64,000 nt of DNA from Streptomyces sp. CB02058. Lineage in GTDB: Bacteria > Actinomycetota > Actinomycetes > Streptomycetales > Streptomycetaceae. The notes below the pieces were generated by a model. It worked only from the letters and a program-made list of their open reading frames with translations. It had not been told where the DNA came from and did not search any database. The position numbers and the translations under genes are program-made. Positions within the stretch are counted from its first letter, which is position 1, and each line of letters starts with the position of its first letter. Shown piece after piece: positions 35,113 to 42,360 of this stretch. Location: positions 372,001 to 436,000 of the forward strand of contig NZ_LIPG01000003.1 in the NCBI RefSeq assembly GCF_001905505.1, in the 5' to 3' direction.

Positions 35113-35495
35113 CGAGCAGCGCGCACCGGTTGGGCGCTCAGATCGAGCATGCCGGACATGCCGGCCACGACGGATGGCGCGACCTGGTAGTAGACCCACG
35201 TCCCACGCTTCTGCGACGTCAGCAGACCGGCCTCCCTCAGCTTCTTCAGGTGATGGGAGACGGTCGGCTGCGAGACGCCGACGTCTGCGATGTCGCAGAC
35301 GCACGCCTCGCCGGCCGGGTGCGAGGCGATTCGTGAGAAGAGCCGCAGCCGCACGGGGTCCGACAGCGCCTTGAACATGGCGGCCATCTTCTCCGCGTCG
35401 GCCTGCGACAGCTCGCCCGCCGCTATCGGCGGGCAGCACGGCACCACGCTTTCCTCCTGGAGGACCGGGAGTCCCACAACCTCTGAATTCGACAT
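35073..35495 (-). CDS. arsR: ArsR-family arsenic repressor (ArsR-6)
   Basis: 140 residues from ATG 35495. N-terminal CC pair (VVPCCPP), helix-3 site GEACVCDIADVGVSQPTVSHHLKKL and KRGTWVYYQVAP. It has the same design as ArsR-2: CC at the N-terminus plus a CVC helix, as in corynebacterial ArsR. Its 3' end overlaps arsR-5 by 40 bases on the opposite strand. It is divergent from the CxxC-protein/flavoprotein/MFS operon, and two TYGA-N6-TCRA sites fill the gap, so it should repress that operon. Confidence 0.9.
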   Translation of the reverse strand: MSNSEVVGLPVLQEESVVPCCPPIAAGELSQADAEKMAAMFKALSDPVRLRLFSRIASHPAGEACVCDIADVGVSQPTVSHHLKKLREAGLLTSQKRGTWVYYQVAPSVVAGMSGMLDLSAQPVRAARQPVRSGGQQRSR

Positions 35496-35504
35496 ACGTC
35501 TATG

Positions 35505-35554
35505 TTGACACTCGTCGAAGCAAGTGGCAAGCTTTTCGTATCGACAAACATCGA
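35505..35554. promoter_or_regulatory. Two ArsR-type operators upstream of the flavoprotein-MFS operon
   Basis: TTGACACTCGTCGA (35505-35518) and TCGACAAACATCGA (35541-35554) both fit TYGA-N6-TCRA, centred 36 bp apart between arsR-6 and the CxxC-protein start. Confidence 0.65.
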
Positions 35555-35569
35555 ATCAAAGGAGCCGTC

Positions 35570-35740
35570 GTGGCGACCTCAATCAGGACCGCGCTCAGCG
35601 CGGCCCGAGCCCGCCGCATCGCCCGCCACCTCCGCGGCGTCAACTTCTGCGACAGCTGCGCCCAGGTCAGCGACAGTGCCGCCCAGGCGACGGAAAGCAG
35701 GCGGGATGCCCGGCTGACCGCTTTCGCCTTCGCGCGCTGA
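35570..35740 (+). CDS. Small basic CxxC protein
   Basis: 56 residues from GTG 35570, preceded by a strong AAAGGAG site. It is Arg-rich with one CDSC motif (GVNFCDSCAQ) that could bind a metal or be redox active. It is the first gene after the double ArsR operator, 28 bases before the flavoprotein, so it is expressed with it. I know similar short unannotated proteins in Streptomyces ars regions only vaguely; function is not established. Confidence 0.65.
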   Translation: MATSIRTALSAARARRIARHLRGVNFCDSCAQVSDSAAQATESRRDARLTAFAFAR

Positions 35741-35768
35741 CCCTTCGCCCCCCGAGGAGACGAGCACC

Positions 35769-37166
35769 ATGAGCACCCCGCAGCTTCCCGTCATCGTCAT
35801 CGGAGCCGGTCCCACCGGACTGGCTGCCGCCGCCAACCTCGTCGAGCGCGGCATCGAGCCCCTCGTCCTGGAAACAGGCAATACCGCCGGCTCGGCTGTC
35901 CGAGGGTGGAGCCATGTGCGCCTGTTCTCGACCTGGAGCGAGCTCACCGACCCGGCCGCCGAAAAGCTCCTCGCGCCGACCGGCTGGACCAAGCCCGAAG
36001 CGGGCACTTATCCATCCGGCGGCGACTGGGCAGAGCAGTACCTGCAGCCCCTCGCCGACATTCTCGGCGACCGCGTCCGGTACAACGCCACGGTCACCGG
36101 CGTATCCCGCAGCGGCCGTGACCGCATCGTCGACGCAGAACGTGAAACCCAGCCCTTCGTCGTCCACTTCACCACCCCCACCGGCGAGGAGCGCGTCTTC
36201 GCCCGCGCCGTCATCGACGCCTCCGGCACCTGGTCCACCCCGAGCCCCGCAGGCGCCTCCGGCCTGCCCGCCCTGGGCGAAATCGCAGCGGCCCACCGCA
36301 TCACCTACCGCGTGCCCGACCTCAAGGATCCGGCCGTCCGAGCCCGCTACGCCGGCAAGCGAACCGCGGTCATCGGCTCCGGCGCCTCCGCCTTCACCGC
36401 CCTCGCCGGCCTCGCCGACGTCGCGAAGGACGAGCCAGGGACCCACGCGGTCTGGATCCTGCGACGCGGCATCAGCGGATCCACCTTCGGAGGCGGCAGC
36501 GCCGACCAGCTCCCCGCGCGCGGTGCCCTCGGCCTGGCCGCAAAGGCCGCTGTCGACGAAGGCCACGCCGACGCGGTCACGGGCTTCCGTACCGAGGCCG
36601 TCGAGCGCGACGGCACCGGTCGCCTCATCCTGGTCGGCGAGGACGGTCGCAAGCTCGACCCGGTGGACGAGGTCGTCGTACTGACCGGGCTGCGTCCTGA
36701 TCTGTCGTTCCTCTCCGAGATCCGCCTCGGCCTCGACGAACGCCTCCAGGCTCCGACGGAGCTGGCACCGCTGATCGACCCCAATCAGCACTCCTGTGGC
36801 ACCGTCTACCCGCACGGCCACCGCGAGCTCTCCCACCCTGAACCCGATGTCTACCTGGTCGGCATGAAGTCCTACGGGCGCGCCCCGACGTTCCTGGCCA
36901 TGACCGGCTACGAGCAGGTCCGCTCCGTCGCTGCCGCCATCGCAGGCGACACCGAAGCGGCCGACCGCGTCGAACTCACCCTCCCCGAGACCGGGGTCTG
37001 CGGCGGCGCCGGTCTGTTCGACGATCCCGCCGCAGCCCTGAGCGAGGGCGCGGGGTGCTGTGCCGCACCGGCACCCGCCCTGGTGCAGCTCGGCGTGGGC
37101 GCCCCCGTCACTACAGTTGCCGCGGCCACCGAGGAAGCACCGGCCGGCGGCTGCTGCGGCTCGTGA
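35769..37166 (+). CDS. FAD/NAD(P)-dependent oxidoreductase with cysteine-rich tail
   Basis: 465 residues from ATG 35769 (GAGGAG upstream). It has an N-terminal FAD site (VIVIGAGPTGLAAAANLVERG), a second nucleotide site near residue 200 (AVIGSGASAFTALAGLA) and a C-terminal extension of about 50 residues rich in Cys: GVCGGAGLF, GAGCCAAP and the terminal GGCCGS. The tail echoes the CCG tags of the acyltransferase and the ArsP-like permease and probably binds As(III) (inference). It follows ArsR operators and is coupled to an MFS exporter by a GTGA overlap, suggesting that it oxidises or reduces an arsenical which the transporter then exports. Confidence 0.85.
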   Translation: MSTPQLPVIVIGAGPTGLAAAANLVERGIEPLVLETGNTAGSAVRGWSHVRLFSTWSELTDPAAEKLLAPTGWTKPEAGTYPSGGDWAEQYLQPLADILGDRVRYNATVTGVSRSGRDRIVDAERETQPFVVHFTTPTGEERVFARAVIDASGTWSTPSPAGASGLPALGEIAAAHRITYRVPDLKDPAVRARYAGKRTAVIGSGASAFTALAGLADVAKDEPGTHAVWILRRGISGSTFGGGSADQLPARGALGLAAKAAVDEGHADAVTGFRTEAVERDGTGRLILVGEDGRKLDPVDEVVVLTGLRPDLSFLSEIRLGLDERLQAPTELAPLIDPNQHSCGTVYPHGHRELSHPEPDVYLVGMKSYGRAPTFLAMTGYEQVRSVAAAIAGDTEAADRVELTLPETGVCGGAGLFDDPAAALSEGAGCCAAPAPALVQLGVGAPVTTVAAATEEAPAGGCCGS

Positions 37167-38377
37167 CCGAGCTGAGTACTCCCGCCAGCGGGGCCCCGAC
37201 CGGAGCAGGACACCGGTCGCGGCCCCGCGCCGCTTTGCCGGCGCTGTGCGTCACACAGATCACCAGCTGGGGCATCGTCTACTACGCCTTCCCCGTCCTG
37301 AATCCACAGATCACGGCCGCAACCGGCTGGCCGATCGGGGCGACGACAGGGGCGTTCTCAGCGGCCCTGCTCGTCTCCGCTCTCGCCGGAATCCGGGTGG
37401 GCCGGATGATCGACCACCGTGGGCCCCGAACAGTCATGACAGCCGGATCAGTACTCGGCGCCTTGAGCATTCTCATCGTGGCCCTCGCACCCAACCTGGT
37501 TGTCTTCACCATCGGCTGGCTACTTGCCGGCCTTGCAATGGCAGCCACCTTCTATCAACCCGCTTTCGCCGCCTTGACCCGGTGGTGGGCACCCGACCAC
37601 GTTCGCGCACTGACCGTCGTCACGCTTGCGGGCGGCCTCGCTTCCACCGTCTTCGCCCCCGCGACCGCAGTTCTCGCCGACCACATGTCCTGGCGCGCGA
37701 CGTACGCCGCCCTTGCCCTCGTCCTCGCCGCCGTGACCATCCCCGCGCACGCATTCGCGCTGAAGGCACCGTGGTCAGAGCCCTCTGCACCCCCTGCCCA
37801 CGGCACCGGCGGAGCTGACACCGTGGCCCACAGTCGGCCGTTCTGGATGTTGGCCCTCTCCCTGACTCTTTCGGCGTTCACCGTCTCCGCCGCTGTGGTC
37901 GCACTCGTCCCGCTCCTGATCGAACGCGGCTTCACCACCACCGAAGCAGCCTGGGCCCTGGGGCTGGGCGGCGCTGGCCAGACACTGGGCCGCACCCTTT
38001 ACGCCACGCTCGCCCGCCACACATCACCCACCACTCGAACAGCCGCGCTCATCGCGCTCGCAGGCTTCACCACCGCAGCACTCGCATTGACGCCAGGCCC
38101 CTACGCCTTGCTGGTAGCCCTCTCCATCACAGCCGGAATGGTCCGTGGCAACCTCACCTTGCTGCAGGCCACCGCCATCACGGACAGGTGGGGGGCGACC
38201 CACTACGGCCGCCTTTCCGGACTCCTCGCAGCTCCCACGACCACCGCCTCAGCACTCGCCCCCTTCGTCGGCGCCGCTCTCGCCCTACCTCTCGGCGGAT
38301 ACCCCAACCTCTTCCTGGTGCTGGCCTTGGCCTCCGCAGTCGCGTGCCTCACCGCACTGAGATCAGCCTCCGCATGA
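37163..38377 (+). CDS. MFS transporter, candidate arsenical exporter
   Basis: 404 residues from GTG 37163, overlapping the flavoprotein stop. About twelve hydrophobic helices; the loop between helices 2 and 3 reads RVGRMIDHRGPRTVM, the MFS signature. It begins with LPALCVTQITSWGIVYYAFPVL, like the monocarboxylate-type MFS group of actinobacteria. MFS proteins such as ArsJ and ArsK export arsenic compounds; this one is not clearly either. Its placement behind ArsR operators and a Cys-tailed flavoprotein supports export of an organic or pentavalent arsenical. Confidence 0.8.
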   Translation: MTELSTPASGAPTGAGHRSRPRAALPALCVTQITSWGIVYYAFPVLNPQITAATGWPIGATTGAFSAALLVSALAGIRVGRMIDHRGPRTVMTAGSVLGALSILIVALAPNLVVFTIGWLLAGLAMAATFYQPAFAALTRWWAPDHVRALTVVTLAGGLASTVFAPATAVLADHMSWRATYAALALVLAAVTIPAHAFALKAPWSEPSAPPAHGTGGADTVAHSRPFWMLALSLTLSAFTVSAAVVALVPLLIERGFTTTEAAWALGLGGAGQTLGRTLYATLARHTSPTTRTAALIALAGFTTAALALTPGPYALLVALSITAGMVRGNLTLLQATAITDRWGATHYGRLSGLLAAPTTTASALAPFVGAALALPLGGYPNLFLVLALASAVACLTALRSASA

Positions 38378-38913
38378 CCCACTGGGGACAGCGATGCCCC
38401 GCGCGCGTACTGCTCATGGGGGCGAGTTGGCGTCGAGCTCCCGATGTATCGGCTCACGGCGGGCACTGGCCCGCCACCTCGGCCGCCGCGAGCACATGGA
38501 CGACACCGTCCAATCCATCGCCGGCCTGCTGTCCCAGCAACAGACCGCAGACCGGATCCTGGCTTGGCGGACGTGAGCGCCGACGGCCCCGGCCCTTCGA
38601 CGTCCCACCGCTAACCGTGCATGAGCTCGATAGGCAGATGGCGGGCCCCTCGTCGATCAGAGGTGGTCGTTTTGACGCGACCGGCATCGGACGGCGCGAG
38701 GGCGCTACGGCGACAACTCTGCGCAAAGAGTGATGGCCTATCAGGTGATTCTGACGCACCGTCATGCAATCAAGATCACCTTGCATGTGCGTTGCACAAG
38801 GTGCTGAAAAGCAGCAGTGATCAGTGAAGGGCCGTGAAGGTGAGTATTCGCAGGTCGGATGGCACGTTGCGGTGTCGTGCCCCCTGGGCCCAAGGGGCAC
38901 GACACCCCGCCCG
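38378..38913. other. Gap at the right edge of the arsenic island
   Basis: About 536 bases between the MFS stop and the MurA stop. A 26-codon frame at 38496-38576 lacks a ribosome site and is not called. CACCTTG and CAAGGTG form an inverted repeat around 38778-38805. The MurA terminator lies at its right end. This is the likely boundary between accessory and conserved DNA; no tRNA or integrase is visible. Confidence 0.5.
38871..38906 (-). terminator. Terminator of the MurA gene
   Basis: 13-bp stem GGTGTCGTGCCCC / GGGGCACGACACC (38871-38883, 38894-38906), 8 bases beyond the MurA stop on the minus strand. Confidence 0.85.
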
Positions 38914-40443
38914 TCAGATGTCCCGGAAGATCTCGATCTGCGCCCCCACCGAGTTCAGCCGCTCCGCCAGCTCCTCGTACCCCCGGTTGATCACGTACAC
39001 GTTGCGCAGCACCGACGTCCCCTCCGCCGCCATCATCGCCAGCAGCACCACCACCGCCGGCCGCAGTGCGGGCGGGCACATCATCTCGGCGGCGCGCCAG
39101 CGGGTCGGGCCCTCGACCAGGACGCGGTGGGGATCCAGGAGCTGGAGCCTGCCGCCGAGGCGGTTGAGGTCGGTGAGGTAGATCGCGCGGTTGTCGTAGA
39201 CCCAGTCGTGGATCAACGTCTGGCCGTGCGCGGAGGCCGCGATCGCCGCGAAGAACGGCACGTTGTCGATGTTCAGGCCCGGGAAGGGCATCGGGTGGAT
39301 CTTGTCGATGGGCGCCTCCAGTTTGGAGGGCCGGACCGTCAGGTCCACCAGCCTGGTGCGGCCGTTGTCGGCGGCGTACTCCGCGGTGCGGTCGCAGTCG
39401 ACGCCCATCTCCTCCAGGACCGCGAGCTCGATCTCCAGGAACTCGATCGGGACGCGGCGGATCGTCAGCTCGGACTCCGTCACCACGGCGGCGGCCAGCA
39501 GGCTCATCGCCTCGACCGGGTCCTCGGAGGGGGAGTAGTCGACGTCCACGTCGATCTCCGGCACGCCGTGCACCGTCAGGGTCGTCGTGCCGACGCCGTC
39601 GACGCGTACGCCGAGCGCCTCCAGGAAGAAGCACAGGTCCTGGACCATGTAGTTGGAGGACGCGTTGCGGATGACCGTCTCGCCGTCGTGGCGTGCCGCG
39701 GCCAGCAGGGCGTTCTCGGTCACCGTGTCGCCGCGCTCGGTCAGGACGATGGGGCGGCCCGGGCGGACCTCGTGGTCGACCTGGGCGTGGTAGAGCCCGT
39801 CGGTCGCCGCGATCTCCAGGCCGAAGCGGCGCAGCGCGATCATGTGCGGCTCGATCGTGCGGGTGCCGAGGTCGCAGCCGCCGGCGTACGGCAGGGTGAA
39901 GCGGTCAGTGCGGTGCAGCAGCGGGCCGAGGAACATGATGATGGAGCGGGTGCGGCGCGCGGCGTCCGCGTCGATGGCCTCCAGGTCGAGCTGGGCGGGC
40001 GGCAGGATCTCGAGGTCGACGCCGTCGTTGATCCAGCGCGTGCGTACGCCGATGGAGTTGAGGACCTCCAGGAGCCGGAAGACCTCCTCGATGCGGGCCA
40101 CCCGGCGCAGCACGGTGCGGCCCTTGTTGAGCAGGGAGCCGCAGAGCAGCGCGACGCAGGCGTTCTTGCTCGTCTTCACGTCGATGGAGCCGGAGAGCCG
40201 GCGACCGCCGACGACCCGCAGGTGCATGGGCCCGGCGTAGCCGAGTGACACGATCTCGCTCTCGAGGGCCTCGCCGATGCGGGCGATCATCTCAAGGCTG
40301 ATGTTCTGGTTGCCGCGCTCGATGCGATTGACGGCGCTCTGGCTCGTGGCGAGCGCCTCGGCGAGCTGGGTCTGCGTCCAGCCGCGGTGCTGGCGTGCGT
40401 CACGGATGAGCTTGCCGATGCGTGCGAGGTAGTCGTCTTCCAT
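38914..40443 (-). CDS. murA: MurA-type enolpyruvyl transferase with N-terminal XRE domain
   Basis: 509 residues from ATG 40443. Residues 5-65 are an XRE helix-turn-helix (TQTQLAEALATSQSAVNRIERG). The rest is UDP-GlcNAc 1-carboxyvinyltransferase: KTSKNACVALL holds the substrate Lys-Asn pair and Cys190 in GGCDLGTRTIEPH is the catalytic cysteine. It should start peptidoglycan precursor synthesis from UDP-GlcNAc and phosphoenolpyruvate. XRE-MurA fusions are a conserved second MurA in Streptomyces; as I recall one lies next to aconitase in S. coelicolor, as here. The DNA-binding domain suggests autoregulation. The distant fold relation to the arsenoenolpyruvate-synthase candidate is coincidental. 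Confidence 0.93.
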   Translation of the reverse strand: MEDDYLARIGKLIRDARQHRGWTQTQLAEALATSQSAVNRIERGNQNISLEMIARIGEALESEIVSLGYAGPMHLRVVGGRRLSGSIDVKTSKNACVALLCGSLLNKGRTVLRRVARIEEVFRLLEVLNSIGVRTRWINDGVDLEILPPAQLDLEAIDADAARRTRSIIMFLGPLLHRTDRFTLPYAGGCDLGTRTIEPHMIALRRFGLEIAATDGLYHAQVDHEVRPGRPIVLTERGDTVTENALLAAARHDGETVIRNASSNYMVQDLCFFLEALGVRVDGVGTTTLTVHGVPEIDVDVDYSPSEDPVEAMSLLAAAVVTESELTIRRVPIEFLEIELAVLEEMGVDCDRTAEYAADNGRTRLVDLTVRPSKLEAPIDKIHPMPFPGLNIDNVPFFAAIAASAHGQTLIHDWVYDNRAIYLTDLNRLGGRLQLLDPHRVLVEGPTRWRAAEMMCPPALRPAVVVLLAMMAAEGTSVLRNVYVINRGYEELAERLNSVGAQIEIFRDI

Positions 40444-40595
40444 ACCCGCACGCTATCTCAGATATGAGATGACGATCGTGCCGGGGGTGTGGGGTTCGGG
40501 TGACGGTCGGGTGCCGGGCCGTGGGCGGGCGCCTACTGGAAGGGTCGGGCGTGCCCGACGGCCCGGCGTGCGGTGCTCGTCCGAACGGGTGACGG

Positions 40596-40793
40596 TCAGC
40601 CGCGACGGCGACGCGTCGTCCTGCGCCAGCCGAACGGGCCCGGCAGGTCCATGGACGTGGTGCGCCTGCCGGTGCTGCTGTGGGTGCGCTTGGGGCCGTG
40701 GCGTCCGCCCGTGGTGACGGACCATGAGCGGCGGTTGATGTTCAGCCGGACGCCCGGGAGGATCTGGAAGCTCTTGCGGAAGGTGAGCGGCAT
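40596..40793 (-). CDS. DUF4236 small protein
   Basis: 65 residues from ATG 40793, with GAGGAGG six bases upstream. MPLTFRKSFQILPGVRLNINRRSWSV fits the DUF4236 pattern (F-R-K-S ... GPGVRLN), followed by a basic tail with a GLPG-like turn (DLPGPFGW). DUF4236 proteins are small beta-rich proteins of unknown role, common in actinobacteria. It stands alone between MurA and a LuxR-type regulator. Confidence 0.75.
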   Translation of the reverse strand: MPLTFRKSFQILPGVRLNINRRSWSVTTGGRHGPKRTHSSTGRRTTSMDLPGPFGWRRTTRRRRG

Positions 40794-41147
40794 CTGTGCC
40801 TCCTCTGTCAGGGGTACGCCTGTCCCGAAGTCGCCCACTCATGCGTGGAACGCCCCGGGCGTCGTGTCAGGAGGCGGTGCGGCGACGGACCGCGTGGGCG
40901 ATGTTCCGCCGCCGTGTTCGTCGCGCCGGTACCGGACCCGGCCGCACGCCCCGCGACGCGCCCCCTCTCCCGTACGGACCTCACCGCGGGCCCGCTCGGA
41001 CGTCCCGGTGATCCGTGCGGGCCTTGAGCCGGTGCGGGCCGATGTGCCGTGTGGCCAGGACGAACGCTCCTTGATCCACTCTTGCCTGATCGCCCGTTAC
41101 GTTTCAGGATTCCCTGTGACGGGGGTGGGGCGGGGAGAGGAGATCCT
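40794..41147. other. Divergent promoter gap
   Basis: 354 bases between the DUF4236 gene and the LuxR-type regulator. It should hold both promoters. I see no strong repeat and no further gene. Confidence 0.45.
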
Positions 41148-42119
41148 GTGCTGGAAGCCCTTGGGTTGACCGAGGACGAAGACCTGGCCTATCGGGACCT
41201 GGTGCGTGAAGGGCCGTGCGGGCCGGAGCGGTTGGCCGTGCGCACCGGGCTGCCGCCGCGGCGGATCGAGGCGGCCCTCGACGGGCTGATGGCCCGGGGC
41301 CTGACGATACGCGAGCCGGGTGCCGGGGGGCCGCTGGCGGCCCAGCCGCCGGACAGCGCGGGCGAGTTGCTGCTGGCGCACCGGATGCAGGAGCTGCTGG
41401 AGGCGCGAGCCGCGATGATGCGCCTGGCCCAGGAGTACCACGTGGACAACCGCAGAGCGGCCGGCCCGGTGGCGATCGAGCATGTCCCGAAGGAGGCGCT
41501 CGCCGCCCGCGTCGAGCAGATCGTGCGCCGGGCCCGCTCCGAGGTCCTGTACTTCGACACCCCGCCGTACTTCTCCGTGGACAACAGCGTCCAGGTGCAG
41601 AAGATGTCCGAGGGCGTCGTCTACCGCACGCTCTACTGCCGTGACGCGGTCGAGTACCCGGGCGCCATGGAGCGCATAGACCAGTGTGTCCGCGCCGGTG
41701 AACAGGCCCGGGTGACGGCGCGGCTGCCGATGAAGATGATGATCGTCGACCGCGAGGTGGCGGTGCTGCCCGCGCTGAGCGAGTCGGGCACCCGGCCGGG
41801 CGCCACCGGCATCATCAGCCCGAGCCCGCTGCTCACCGGGCTGCTCGAACTCTTCGAGCGGGTCTGGGACGACAGCGTCCCGCTCACCCCCGGCGAGGGC
41901 GAGGCGCCCGATGCGCTGGATCCGGAGGACACCCGGCTCCTCACCCTGCTGCTCAGCGGCCTCACCGACGAGGCAGTCGCCCGGCATCTGGGGATAGCCC
42001 GCCGCACCGTGCTGCGCCGGGCCCGGGGGCTGATGGACCGGGCGGGCGTGGCCACCCGAATGCAACTGGGCTGGTACGCGGCCCGGCGCGGCTGGATCGG
42101 CGCGGCGGAGCCGAGCTGA
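41148..42119 (+). CDS. LuxR-type regulator with TrmB-like N-terminus
   Basis: 323 residues from GTG 41148, with GAGAGGAG upstream. TrmB-like winged helix at the start (LGLTEDEDLAYRDLVREGPCGPERLAVRTGL), a middle domain with RLPMKMMIVDREVAVLP, and a C-terminal LuxR-type helix-turn-helix (DEAVARHLGIARRTVLRRARGLMDRA). It has the same architecture as the regulator at 15201-16190. Its target is unknown; the downstream S8 protease gene begins 241 bases later on the same strand. Confidence 0.85.
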   Translation: MLEALGLTEDEDLAYRDLVREGPCGPERLAVRTGLPPRRIEAALDGLMARGLTIREPGAGGPLAAQPPDSAGELLLAHRMQELLEARAAMMRLAQEYHVDNRRAAGPVAIEHVPKEALAARVEQIVRRARSEVLYFDTPPYFSVDNSVQVQKMSEGVVYRTLYCRDAVEYPGAMERIDQCVRAGEQARVTARLPMKMMIVDREVAVLPALSESGTRPGATGIISPSPLLTGLLELFERVWDDSVPLTPGEGEAPDALDPEDTRLLTLLLSGLTDEAVARHLGIARRTVLRRARGLMDRAGVATRMQLGWYAARRGWIGAAEPS

Positions 42120-42360
42120 CCGCTCCCTCCCCGCACAGGGCCGACCCGCGACCCGCCGCGCCGTCCGGGTGATCCCCGCAGCGGGCTGGCTCTTTCGTGC
42201 CGTTGTCGCAAGTGCGCCGCCGTCTCCCCTTCTTTGCTCCCCCGTCCCACGGATAGCTTTCGGCTCGCCCCCCTCGGTGATCAGACGGGACGTCCCACCC
42301 CGGTCGTTCCGTGCTGCTCGCTGATCTCTGGTGTGACGATCCGTTCAGCTAGGAGAGAAG

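Noticed and set aside
38496..38576. A 26-codon ORF downstream of the MFS gene
   Set aside because: No ribosome binding site and no recognisable feature; coding not supported.
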